Below the pieces are notes generated by a model. That model was not told the DNA's origin. It saw nothing but the letters and a program-made list of their open reading frames with translations, and ran no database searches. A stretch of DNA of 34,318 nt from Bacteroidetes/Chlorobi group bacterium ChocPot_Mid (GTDB lineage Bacteria; Bacteroidota; Ignavibacteria; Kapaibacteriales; UBA2268). Location: positions 1 to 34,318 of the forward strand of contig RCNQ01000145.1 in assembly GCA_003731675.1 (NCBI GenBank), read 5' to 3'. Positions 1 to 7,483 of this stretch are shown piece after piece; the first letter of the stretch is position 1, and each line of letters opens with the position of its first letter. Position numbers and translations under genes: made by a program.

Positions 1-3000
1 ATAATCTCAGGCAACGAGATAACCGGATTTGGATACGGAGTAGTTGACATGGGAGGTGGTGCATTGATGAGAATCGGGCACAACCAATGGACAAAATACT
101 ACAACAGCAACAACACGATAAGCAACAACGTAATCAAGAATGTAAGTCGTGCAGGAATCTGGTTAGGCTACACAGAGAACGAAAAAGTAACAGGCAACAG
201 GATCTACAACGTAACAGGCTTGGGAGCCAACACATACTTAGAAGGCGGCAACCCAGTCAACTACGATGCAGGAGGAATACTTGCAGGAGGCGACCCATAC
301 CAGACAACATGGAAGGGCTTCAACAACATAGATTTATTAATCTCAGGCAATGAGATAAGCAATGTAACCTCGAACTACATAGCATACGGAATCAAAGTAG
401 AGCAGAGCTTAATAAGCTATCCGAAGACCCCAACAGACACATACTTCCCTGACAGGTCAGAGAACACAACAGTAATGAACAACATAGTCTGGGGCTTAAC
501 AACAGCATACAATGTATCAAGAGTAGGCATCAGGGTATTTACAGAGCGCGTAAGCATAGCAGCAACAAACTTTTTGAATGCCAAAGTGCCGACCTACTTT
601 ACAACAGGCGACAAGATAATGAACAACACAGTAATCATGCCAGACGACGAAGGCAAGACAACAGGTGGATTAGCATGTATCGCATTGCAGCACTCCAATG
701 GAGGCAAAATACTAAACAATGCAGTAGCAATGCTCGACAACTACGTTGACGTAAGATTAATCGGATCGGGAGGTTCACCAGCCGCATCAGCAATATTCTA
801 TCAAGGAGTAATGCCGGGCGAGACAAATGGCTTAGAGTCTAACAGGAATGCATTCTGGCAACCAGCAGCATACTTGCCACACGAAGGACCATCAGCATAC
901 GGATTCGTAGAATTAGATGTGGACGGAAGCTTCATCGAGCCATCAGTAGCAGGACAATACCAGATATTGGGCTACGAGACATTACGTCAATGGAGGAACT
1001 GGACAAATCAGGATTACAACTCAGTAATAGCGAACTTCACAGACGACTTAGAGTACACAGGCACATCTGTACAATACTTGAGAGTAAAGAACCCAAGACC
1101 ATTTGGTTCAGTACTCAATGACAGAGGCTTCAGACTGACAGAATACTTAGGAGGTGGAGTAGGAACATACAATTACGATGCATTTGGCACTCAAAGAGGC
1201 GTAAACGGACAGTTATACGACATAGGAGCTGAAGAATTCGAAGGACAGATGTACTTAAGCGATGTAGAGTTCCAGATGATAAGCTCACCGAGTGCATACA
1301 AATCAGGCGTAGGAACATTCTCAGACGCAGAGCACATAATGACAACCTTACCGATAGACTTCAAGGTAATCTTGAGGAACAGCGGTAACATATTCCAGGC
1401 AGCAACAAAGGTAAGATTGGAAGTAATCAGTACAGATGCTGGGATACACTACTATGACACAGTAACAACAGACATCGTAGTAGCACAGAGCAAAGAAGTA
1501 ACGTTCAAGATACCGAACAGCATAATCAAGACATACTCAGAATTACCAGGAGTAACAGTGCCGTCGAGATTTGACCCGACAATGAAGGCAAACGTAACAC
1601 CGGTTTACACATTCAAAGTAGAGGTACAGGCAGATGAGAACAATGAGAACAACAACGGCGAAGCCGACTTCAGGTTCTACATCAGGCAATCGAATGCCAA
1701 GTTGATGGTAATCAGTGCAGAATATGCCAACACACTTGTAGAGAACGGTGGAACGACAGTAAGGACAGTAGATGAATTAGCAGGAAGATTGAACTACAAA
1801 GCATTGCAGGATGCATTCGAGAAGATGAAGCTATGGCCAAGAATAAACAGAGACATAGACTATCCAGGCGACCAGATGGACACATTCAAAGTTGACGTAT
1901 TCGACAGAATGTCATGGGAGCCGAAGAGTGTAGATTACAGGATGTACAAATATGTATTCTGGTCAGACAGGAACGACTCAAGCGGAAGCCCGTTAGCATT
2001 GAACCAGCTGACAAGATACCAGCAATGGGATTTGAGAGAATTCCTTGATGCAGGAACAACAAACAACAAGAGGAACCTGATAATAGCTAGTCAGGAAGCA
2101 GTAAGAAATGCAAGCTTCAGTGGCGATGCAAAAGCAGTCAAGTTCATGAACGAGACATTGAGAGCAGTTTACACAGACGACACTAAGAAGGGACAAGCCT
2201 TTGGCATAGGAACGAACTGCAACTTGAAGCAGATAAAAGGTGTAGCCTTAGGCAAAGACTTCATCCAATTGGTAAAAGAGACAGGAGCATACTTTGATTA
2301 TCCGACATCGGCAAACAGAGTATACGACATGTTCCCGAAAGTAGGCTTTGTAAGCTTATTCACCAAGGGCGAAGGCATAGCCAAAGAGAGCCATGTATAT
2401 CCGGGCACAACACCAGCTAACCTAAACACAGGCGTAGCAATGACAACATTGACCAAGAACGTAATCTACATAGGTATAGACTGGAGACACTTTGGAGACC
2501 CAGAAGCAATCTTAAGGTCAGTAATGGATTACTACGACAAGAATGGTGGAACAGAGATACCAATCGAATTGGCAGACTTCAATGCAAAAGCAAGGACGAA
2601 CAGAGTAGAAATCAGCTGGGTAACCGAGAGCGAGTTAAACAGTGAGAAATTCGAAGTCGAAAAAGCTGTAGTCAAAGAAGGAGTCAAGGAGAGCTTTGCG
2701 AAGATAGCAGAAAAAGCAGCGGCAGGCAAGAGCAGTATCAAGCTTGAATACGGACCGGTCGTAGACAGGGAAGTAGTCAAAGGCGGACAATACATCTACA
2801 GATTGAAGATGATAGACAAAGACGGAAGATACGCATACAGCAATGAGAGAATGGTAGAAATCGGAGGCGAAGGCTTGTGGTTAGGCGAAGCAACGCCAAA
2901 CCCAGTAGAAGGCATAGCAAAATTCGAGATAGCAACAGGCGACAAGGGAATAGAGATGTACGTATATGACGTCAATGGAAGAGAAATGGGATTGAAGCAT

Positions 3001-3117
3001 GAAATCAAGGACGGACTGTTAGAAATAGACATGAGCGGAGTAATTAGCGGAGTCTATACAGTAGTTTTGAAATCAGGCGATATGATGATAACCAGGCAAG
3101 TTAGAGTCGTAAGATAA
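1..3117 (+). CDS. Secreted beta-helix protein with type IX secretion sorting domain, 5' end missing
   Basis: The reading frame is open from base 1, so the gene starts before the window; the ATG at 49 is internal. The first ~150 residues carry N/I/G-rich turns (for example SGNEISNV, NNTISNNVI) typical of a right-handed parallel beta-helix. A CARDB-like stretch follows (around 1310-1680, ending in an acidic, Asn-rich turn), then a region I do not recognise. Near 2560-2870 is an Fn3-like segment (ELADFNAKARTNRVEISW) common just before sorting domains in this phylum. The last ~80 residues, starting LGEATPNPV and ending in a basic RQVRVVR, match a Por/T9SS C-terminal sorting domain, so the protein is probably exported and surface-attached. 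Codon use differs clearly from the rest of the window (AAC, TAC, ACA, GTA, GCA preferred). Catalytic function is not evident. Confidence 0.88.
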   Translation: MISGNEITGFGYGVVDMGGGALMRIGHNQWTKYYNSNNTISNNVIKNVSRAGIWLGYTENEKVTGNRIYNVTGLGANTYLEGGNPVNYDAGGILAGGDPYQTTWKGFNNIDLLISGNEISNVTSNYIAYGIKVEQSLISYPKTPTDTYFPDRSENTTVMNNIVWGLTTAYNVSRVGIRVFTERVSIAATNFLNAKVPTYFTTGDKIMNNTVIMPDDEGKTTGGLACIALQHSNGGKILNNAVAMLDNYVDVRLIGSGGSPAASAIFYQGVMPGETNGLESNRNAFWQPAAYLPHEGPSAYGFVELDVDGSFIEPSVAGQYQILGYETLRQWRNWTNQDYNSVIANFTDDLEYTGTSVQYLRVKNPRPFGSVLNDRGFRLTEYLGGGVGTYNYDAFGTQRGVNGQLYDIGAEEFEGQMYLSDVEFQMISSPSAYKSGVGTFSDAEHIMTTLPIDFKVILRNSGNIFQAATKVRLEVISTDAGIHYYDTVTTDIVVAQSKEVTFKIPNSIIKTYSELPGVTVPSRFDPTMKANVTPVYTFKVEVQADENNENNNGEADFRFYIRQSNAKLMVISAEYANTLVENGGTTVRTVDELAGRLNYKALQDAFEKMKLWPRINRDIDYPGDQMDTFKVDVFDRMSWEPKSVDYRMYKYVFWSDRNDSSGSPLALNQLTRYQQWDLREFLDAGTTNNKRNLIIASQEAVRNASFSGDAKAVKFMNETLRAVYTDDTKKGQAFGIGTNCNLKQIKGVALGKDFIQLVKETGAYFDYPTSANRVYDMFPKVGFVSLFTKGEGIAKESHVYPGTTPANLNTGVAMTTLTKNVIYIGIDWRHFGDPEAILRSVMDYYDKNGGTEIPIELADFNAKARTNRVEISWVTESELNSEKFEVEKAVVKEGVKESFAKIAEKAAAGKSSIKLEYGPVVDREVVKGGQYIYRLKMIDKDGRYAYSNERMVEIGGEGLWLGEATPNPVEGIAKFEIATGDKGIEMYVYDVNGREMGLKHEIKDGLLEIDMSGVISGVYTVVLKSGDMMITRQVRVVR

Positions 3118-3135
3118 TAGCAGGTCTGAACAATG

Positions 3136-3172
3136 AAAAAAGGGTTGCCGATTACGGCAACCCTTTTTTTTT
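3136..3172. terminator. Bidirectional rho-independent terminator
   Basis: A perfect 9-bp stem, GGGTTGCCG (3142-3150) and CGGCAACCC (3155-3163), has an ATTA loop. It is flanked by an A run (3136-3141) and a T run (3164-3172), which extend the stem and serve both strands. It lies 18 bases after the stop of the beta-helix gene and faces the convergent YeeE gene that ends at 3277. Confidence 0.93.
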
Positions 3173-3276
3173 AATATATCACTTAGTTTCTTTATCAAAC
3201 CTTTTTATCTTAAAATGGAGAAAAGATTGAAAATAACTAATAACCATGCAATACTAAAATTATGCTTACCACAAAA

Positions 3277-4467
3277 TTAACATCCTCCCACAACTCTCTT
3301 TTGAGTCTTCTTTACTGGTCCTGCCGATTTATTTTGTTTTATTAAATCAGGAATTATCTTACTTGCCCTCATTCTGAAACGATAAGTATATTTCTCTTCA
3401 TTAGTAGTTGTATCACTGGTAAATTTAGGCTCTAAAATTAATTTTCTAAATTCATTAAAACCACCTTTCAATACCCTAATATTTTTATATCCAAGCTCAC
3501 TTGCAATTATTGCATACTTTCTTTCAGTCAATTCATCATTAGATAAAAATATGTTCACCTTATGCCGTAAAGTCAACACCTTATTAGGCTCCTTCTCAAA
3601 CAAATTATCCAATAAAAATAATGTAGATTTAGGTAAATTCAATTGCTGGTATTCATTAGCAGACCTAAAATCAATTATCTGAATTCTTTTGTCATCACTC
3701 ATTATCCTGCAAGCAAGTTCATCAACTGTAATCTCATCGAGTTGATAAGATTTAACAATTTTTTTATCCTCAACCATTTTCAACAATGTTGCTTTTCTTT
3801 CCGGGAACATAAACGATGACAAAGCAATAAGCAACCCTATTACTCCTAAACTTAGATAATAAGGTGTAAACCGAATCACCGGCTTTTTTATCCCATTAAC
3901 TCGATTTTCAATTATTGACGTAAATACAAAAGCTAACAAAGCCGTAGCAGTTAGTAAAAAAGCAAATAATGACTGAGAAATCCCCAATGTCTCAAACATG
4001 CGTGGATTACCCCAATTAGCTGATTTGTATAATCCTTCAACAATAGGATATCCCTCCGCAAAAATCAGAACACCCAATACAGCACCACCAATAAAAATCA
4101 TAGCATCAATTTTCCCGATAGCTGCTGCACAAACGCTCGTTCCTGGACAAAATCCTCCAATCACAAACCCCAACCCCATAATCAAACCACCTATAATTGC
4201 AGACCACAGAAATGTAGGATTAATATAAATCAAACTAATATCTATCAAACCGAAATGTGCAAGTACCATAACACCAATCATGGCAACAACCCCGGCAGTA
4301 AAGAATACTCTTAATACCGTGAAGTCATAACCATAAAACAATCCGACTAATTTCTTCGATGTCGAAAAGCCTGCTTGTTCAAGAATTGCTCCGAAAAATA
4401 TACCAATTATCAGAGCAACTATGAAATTCAAGTCATTACTAATTATATCAGGAACTAATGGTCCCAT
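3277..4467 (-). CDS. YeeE/YedE sulfur transporter fused to a rhodanese-like domain
   Basis: 396 residues. Residues 1-220 are hydrophobic with about eight membrane segments and a YeeE/YedE (Sulf_transp) signature around GGFCPGTSVCA (Cys107, Cys113); related proteins import thiosulfate through conserved cysteines. Residues ~243-345 form a rhodanese-like fold (IIDFRSANEY near 264-273, VLKGG near 332-336). The loop that should hold the catalytic cysteine reads FLSNDE (307-312), so it is predicted inactive as a sulfurtransferase. A basic tail follows and the protein ends in GGC, with Cys396 as the last residue. AAGGAG lies 8 bases before the ATG, inside the end of the upstream YeeE gene. It is the last gene of the OTR unit. 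Substrate (thiosulfate) is inferred from family and context. Confidence 0.85.
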   Translation of the reverse strand: MGPLVPDIISNDLNFIVALIIGIFFGAILEQAGFSTSKKLVGLFYGYDFTVLRVFFTAGVVAMIGVMVLAHFGLIDISLIYINPTFLWSAIIGGLIMGLGFVIGGFCPGTSVCAAAIGKIDAMIFIGGAVLGVLIFAEGYPIVEGLYKSANWGNPRMFETLGISQSLFAFLLTATALLAFVFTSIIENRVNGIKKPVIRFTPYYLSLGVIGLLIALSSFMFPERKATLLKMVEDKKIVKSYQLDEITVDELACRIMSDDKRIQIIDFRSANEYQQLNLPKSTLFLLDNLFEKEPNKVLTLRHKVNIFLSNDELTERKYAIIASELGYKNIRVLKGGFNEFRKLILEPKFTSDTTTNEEKYTYRFRMRASKIIPDLIKQNKSAGPVKKTQKRVVGGC

Positions 4468-4482
4468 TGTATTATCTCCTTA

Positions 4483-4998
4483 TCATATCCAAAATTTTCT
4501 AAAAAAATAAGCAAATCCATAAGCTCCACCGAATATTGCGAACATTGTAATAATACCTCCGGTGGACATTACTGCCATGCCACTTAAAGCCGCACCACTT
4601 GTGCAACCCCTGCCAAGTTGAGAACCAAACCCCCAGAGCAAACCTCCAATAATTGCCCCAAAAACCCTTATTCTATTTGTTGTCCTTGGACCTTTCTCTA
4701 ACTTAAAATTCAATCGGTTTGAAATCAATCCCGAAATAAAAGCACCAATTAATACTCCCACAATTTCAAAAACTAACCAATTCATCAATGGGCTTCCAGA
4801 ATGCTCCCCCGAATACTCCTTATAAAACTTTGCTGTTTGTGTATGTTCTGGAGCTACTGTTTCAACTGTAGCTACAGTAAAACTTTTGATAGCTCCACTT
4901 GCACCTAACCCTCTACCGGTAATGTAAATCGTTGCAACAAGTAAAATGCCCAACAAAACACCTGCAAGGTAAGGATTCATATATTGTTTCTCTTCCAT
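4483..4998 (-). CDS. YeeE/YedE family sulfur-transport protein, short subunit
   Basis: 171 residues, about half the length of full YeeE, with four to five predicted membrane helices. The signature GRGCTSGAALSG (Cys138 region) corresponds to one of the cysteine-bearing half-repeats of the Sulf_transp family. GGAGG sits about 11 bases before the ATG. The start lies 2 bases after the upstream cytochrome b stop, and the 15-base gap downstream to the rhodanese-fused YeeE suggests translational coupling. Split YeeE pairs are common in Bacteroidota and related groups, and the two proteins probably work together as one importer of thiosulfate or a similar sulfur anion. The exact substrate cannot be read from the sequence. 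Confidence 0.85.
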   Translation of the reverse strand: MEEKQYMNPYLAGVLLGILLVATIYITGRGLGASGAIKSFTVATVETVAPEHTQTAKFYKEYSGEHSGSPLMNWLVFEIVGVLIGAFISGLISNRLNFKLEKGPRTTNRIRVFGAIIGGLLWGFGSQLGRGCTSGAALSGMAVMSTGGIITMFAIFGGAYGFAYFFRKFWI

Positions 4999-5000
4999 AT

Positions 5001-5675
5001 CTATTTATCCTCCAAAATTGTTTTATTTTCATCAGCTAATTCCTCTTTCTTCTCTTCACCATCTTCATTTTCCAATTCTTCGTATCCAGTCAACATCGCT
5101 TTTAAATTCGAAGTAATTGTTTCGCCTGTTGTTATCAAATATAAATGAACAACTATAAAAGCAATCAGAATAAAAGCGGCTAAAGTATGCAAAACAGCTA
5201 TAATTTCTAACGATTCAATATTCATCGCTTGTACCCCATGTCTGGTTGGATACCTGTAAAACATATAAAATAAACCCGAAGTTACTATCACAGGAATCAC
5301 AATAATCTTTAATCCGAAATACGTTAATTTCTGCAGTGGATTCAGCTTGCTCAACACAGTCTTTTTTGTCGGATGTGGAGCATTCTTAAAAATTCCAAAA
5401 ATATAATAATTCAACTGAGCTTTAATATTCTTCAAAGTCGGTATATATTGCTTCCATTCACCTGTGGTGAAATGCCAAAATATCGCAAAAACAATAAGAA
5501 TTAAAAACATATACGCTGCTATTGTGTGATATCTCACAGCATCCCTAAATCCAAAAAAACTATATACCCCATGGATTTCAAAACCAGAAAATGCTAAAAA
5601 GAAAATCAACAAAGCTTGCATCCAATGCCAAAAACGCTCAAATGACTTATATACCAAAAACAATTTTTTACTCAT
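5001..5675 (-). CDS. Cytochrome b561-like membrane quinone-linked subunit
   Basis: 224 residues with four main hydrophobic segments and histidines placed as for a di-heme b-type cytochrome of the bacterial cytochrome b561/Ni-Fe hydrogenase b-subunit family: His17 (FWHWMQ), His50 (RYHTIAA), His68, His163 and His177. The C-terminal ~35 residues are highly charged (Glu/Lys) and probably cytoplasmic. The ATG overlaps the stop of the octaheme cytochrome gene by 4 bases (ATGA), so the two are translationally coupled. By family analogy it would pass electrons from menaquinol to the periplasmic octaheme cytochrome. Thiosulfate/polysulfide reductase b-subunits look similar, so the partner assignment rests on gene order. 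Confidence 0.82.
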   Translation of the reverse strand: MSKKLFLVYKSFERFWHWMQALLIFFLAFSGFEIHGVYSFFGFRDAVRYHTIAAYMFLILIVFAIFWHFTTGEWKQYIPTLKNIKAQLNYYIFGIFKNAPHPTKKTVLSKLNPLQKLTYFGLKIIVIPVIVTSGLFYMFYRYPTRHGVQAMNIESLEIIAVLHTLAAFILIAFIVVHLYLITTGETITSNLKAMLTGYEELENEDGEEKKEELADENKTILEDK

Positions 5676-7246
5676 TTGACACCTCTCTTATCCTTAAATG
5701 AATTAATAACTCTCAATGCACCATGAACAAATACCCCAGCAAATGATGCAACGATTAATAATAGTCCTAATACTTCAACCGGCTTTGAATAATCCCTCCC
5801 AGGCATATAAAAGTCAGTCAATCCGGCAAGTCTCGAATTATTGCGAGTATGACACTCACTACATTTCACTGCATTCTCTTTTGGAGAAACCATATGATTT
5901 ATAGGCCAATACATCACAGTCTCAATAAAAGACACCTTACCGCTAAATGGCAAATTTGCATCTCTCATTCCTACCTCAGATGCAGTTTGCCAGTTGAAAT
6001 CTTTCCAAAAAGCTCCTTCTCCTTTATTCTCAGCAAAAAGCTTTGGCTGTATTAAAATTCTGTTTACCGGGTCATAAGGTTGCTTGGCTTTATGAATTTT
6101 GACAGGAACAATTTTGGATTCATCATCTGAATATGAACCATTCAATTTATTCAATACCAAAGGTTTTGAAGTATCTTCAATTTTATCCCCTTCCAAGTAA
6201 TGAGTAGCTGTCCCATTGAACCAGATATAATCAGGCTTTACATTTTTCTTCCAAATGAACTTTCCTTTAATTGACATATAAGCATGATTGCCCATACTAT
6301 CTTCTTCCACATAAGGTTCACCATTTCTCAATTTCCCTGCTTGTGACCAATCCCAATACATTTTTGTAGCATTTACTTTTGCATAAGTCGGTATGTGACA
6401 ACTCTCACAAGCAACTTTTAGAGTATGCTTATTCAACATATCATCATCATGAGGGTTATTCGTATGACATTGCTCACAATTATTACGATTTGTACATGTT
6501 GATGCCATTGAAAACAACTTCCCGGAAATAACATGTTTTTCAGTTAAATGACAATCAACACACTGCATATTCATACCATCAGTCCCCATATGCACATCAA
6601 CATCCCTTGTTGGTTCAAACATCGACATCTCCAGGTCTCCATGCTTGACATTGTTGCCTCCACCACCATAAAAATGACACACTCCACAATTTGTCCGTTT
6701 AGGTTTGCCAACATTCTCAGCAATTTTATTAAAATCCAACGTAGCAACCGGAGCTCCACCTTTTTCCTGAGCTTTCACGTAGGTTTCAGTATTGTCATGA
6801 CATACCAAACAATCTATATTAGATGAATCCGTATAAATTTTTCCCTTGGCATCCATACCAAACCCTATATGACACTTAGCACAACTTTCTTCATTCCCCT
6901 TAGTACCAATGCAGAAATTATTTATAGCATTCTTCTTACCAATATATACTATTCCACGCCCCTGAATATATTCTTCTCTTTCCCAGTTCCAGTGATTGGA
7001 CTTCATAATTTCCTTATGCCTTTGATTATGACAGCTAATGCAAGCCAATGTAATCTGTTGAGGAGTAGTGAACTTCTGCTGCAGAATTGCAAATTTAGAA
7101 TGGTCAACCGAAGAAGTAATCTTTTTTGAATATTTCTCCTTCAGTTTCATTAAAGTAGTTGGTTCATATTCATTTTGAGACAAAACCCCAAAAGCAATAA
7201 TAATTATTAAACCAACTAATGCCAATACAACCACTATTTTCTTCAT
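5672..7246 (-). CDS. Octaheme cytochrome c, tetrathionate reductase (OTR) family
   Basis: 524 residues with eight CxxCH heme sites, starting at Cys69, 122, 146, 187, 229, 257, 280 and 462. The long interval before the eighth, the heme count and the length fit the octaheme tetrathionate reductase family known from Shewanella, where the active-site heme has a lysine ligand; I cannot identify that lysine here. The N-terminus (about 6-22) is a signal peptide or uncleaved anchor, and a second helix at ~492-512 followed by KDKRG should anchor the C-terminus, leaving the hemes in the periplasm. Family members reduce tetrathionate, nitrite and hydroxylamine in vitro, so the physiological substrate is open; the YeeE neighbours favour a sulfur compound. 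It is the first gene of its unit, with AAGGG about 11 bases before the ATG. Confidence 0.87.
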   Translation of the reverse strand: MKKIVVVLALVGLIIIIAFGVLSQNEYEPTTLMKLKEKYSKKITSSVDHSKFAILQQKFTTPQQITLACISCHNQRHKEIMKSNHWNWEREEYIQGRGIVYIGKKNAINNFCIGTKGNEESCAKCHIGFGMDAKGKIYTDSSNIDCLVCHDNTETYVKAQEKGGAPVATLDFNKIAENVGKPKRTNCGVCHFYGGGGNNVKHGDLEMSMFEPTRDVDVHMGTDGMNMQCVDCHLTEKHVISGKLFSMASTCTNRNNCEQCHTNNPHDDDMLNKHTLKVACESCHIPTYAKVNATKMYWDWSQAGKLRNGEPYVEEDSMGNHAYMSIKGKFIWKKNVKPDYIWFNGTATHYLEGDKIEDTSKPLVLNKLNGSYSDDESKIVPVKIHKAKQPYDPVNRILIQPKLFAENKGEGAFWKDFNWQTASEVGMRDANLPFSGKVSFIETVMYWPINHMVSPKENAVKCSECHTRNNSRLAGLTDFYMPGRDYSKPVEVLGLLLIVASFAGVFVHGALRVINSFKDKRGVK

Positions 7247-7317
7247 ATTTTTTAACCCTTATATCTTATCTTTTAAAAATAAAAAAGACTTTCAATAATT
7301 AATACAACAAACGGTTA

Positions 7318-7348
7318 CAAAAATACCAAGATATTTGTAAATCCCAAA
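7318..7348 (-). promoter_or_regulatory. Candidate Bacteroidota-type promoter for the OTR unit
   Basis: On the minus strand, TTTG (7348-7345) is followed after 19 bases by TATTTTTG (7325-7318). This matches the Bacteroidota -33/-7 consensus TTTG and TAnnTTTG. Transcription would start near 7311, about 65 bases before the ATG at 7246. The region is AT-rich, so a chance match is possible. Confidence 0.45.
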
Positions 7349-7411
7349 AATAAAAAGAAATATTAAAATGAATTAACCTTTTTTATAGAGAAAAGTCATA
7401 CAAAAATGTCG

Positions 7412-7445
7412 TTCTATGTTGCAAAAATACACTTACAACATAGAA
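7412..7445. repeat. 10-bp perfect inverted repeat between the two respiratory units
   Basis: TTCTATGTTG (7412-7421) and CAACATAGAA (7436-7445) are separated by 14 bases. It lies between the hexaheme fusion gene and the OTR gene. It could be an upstream operator for the OTR promoter or a weak terminator/attenuator: on the minus strand a T5 run follows the stem after 5 bases. The stem is AT-rich, so I favour a protein-binding site, with low certainty. Confidence 0.5.
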
Positions 7446-7483
7446 TTAAAATACTTTTTTATTTTAGAAAATATTCTAAAAAA

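Noticed and set aside
1130..1391. Two overlapping open frames antisense to the beta-helix gene
   Set aside because: Low-stop content arises from the biased codon use of the sense gene; no protein-like features.
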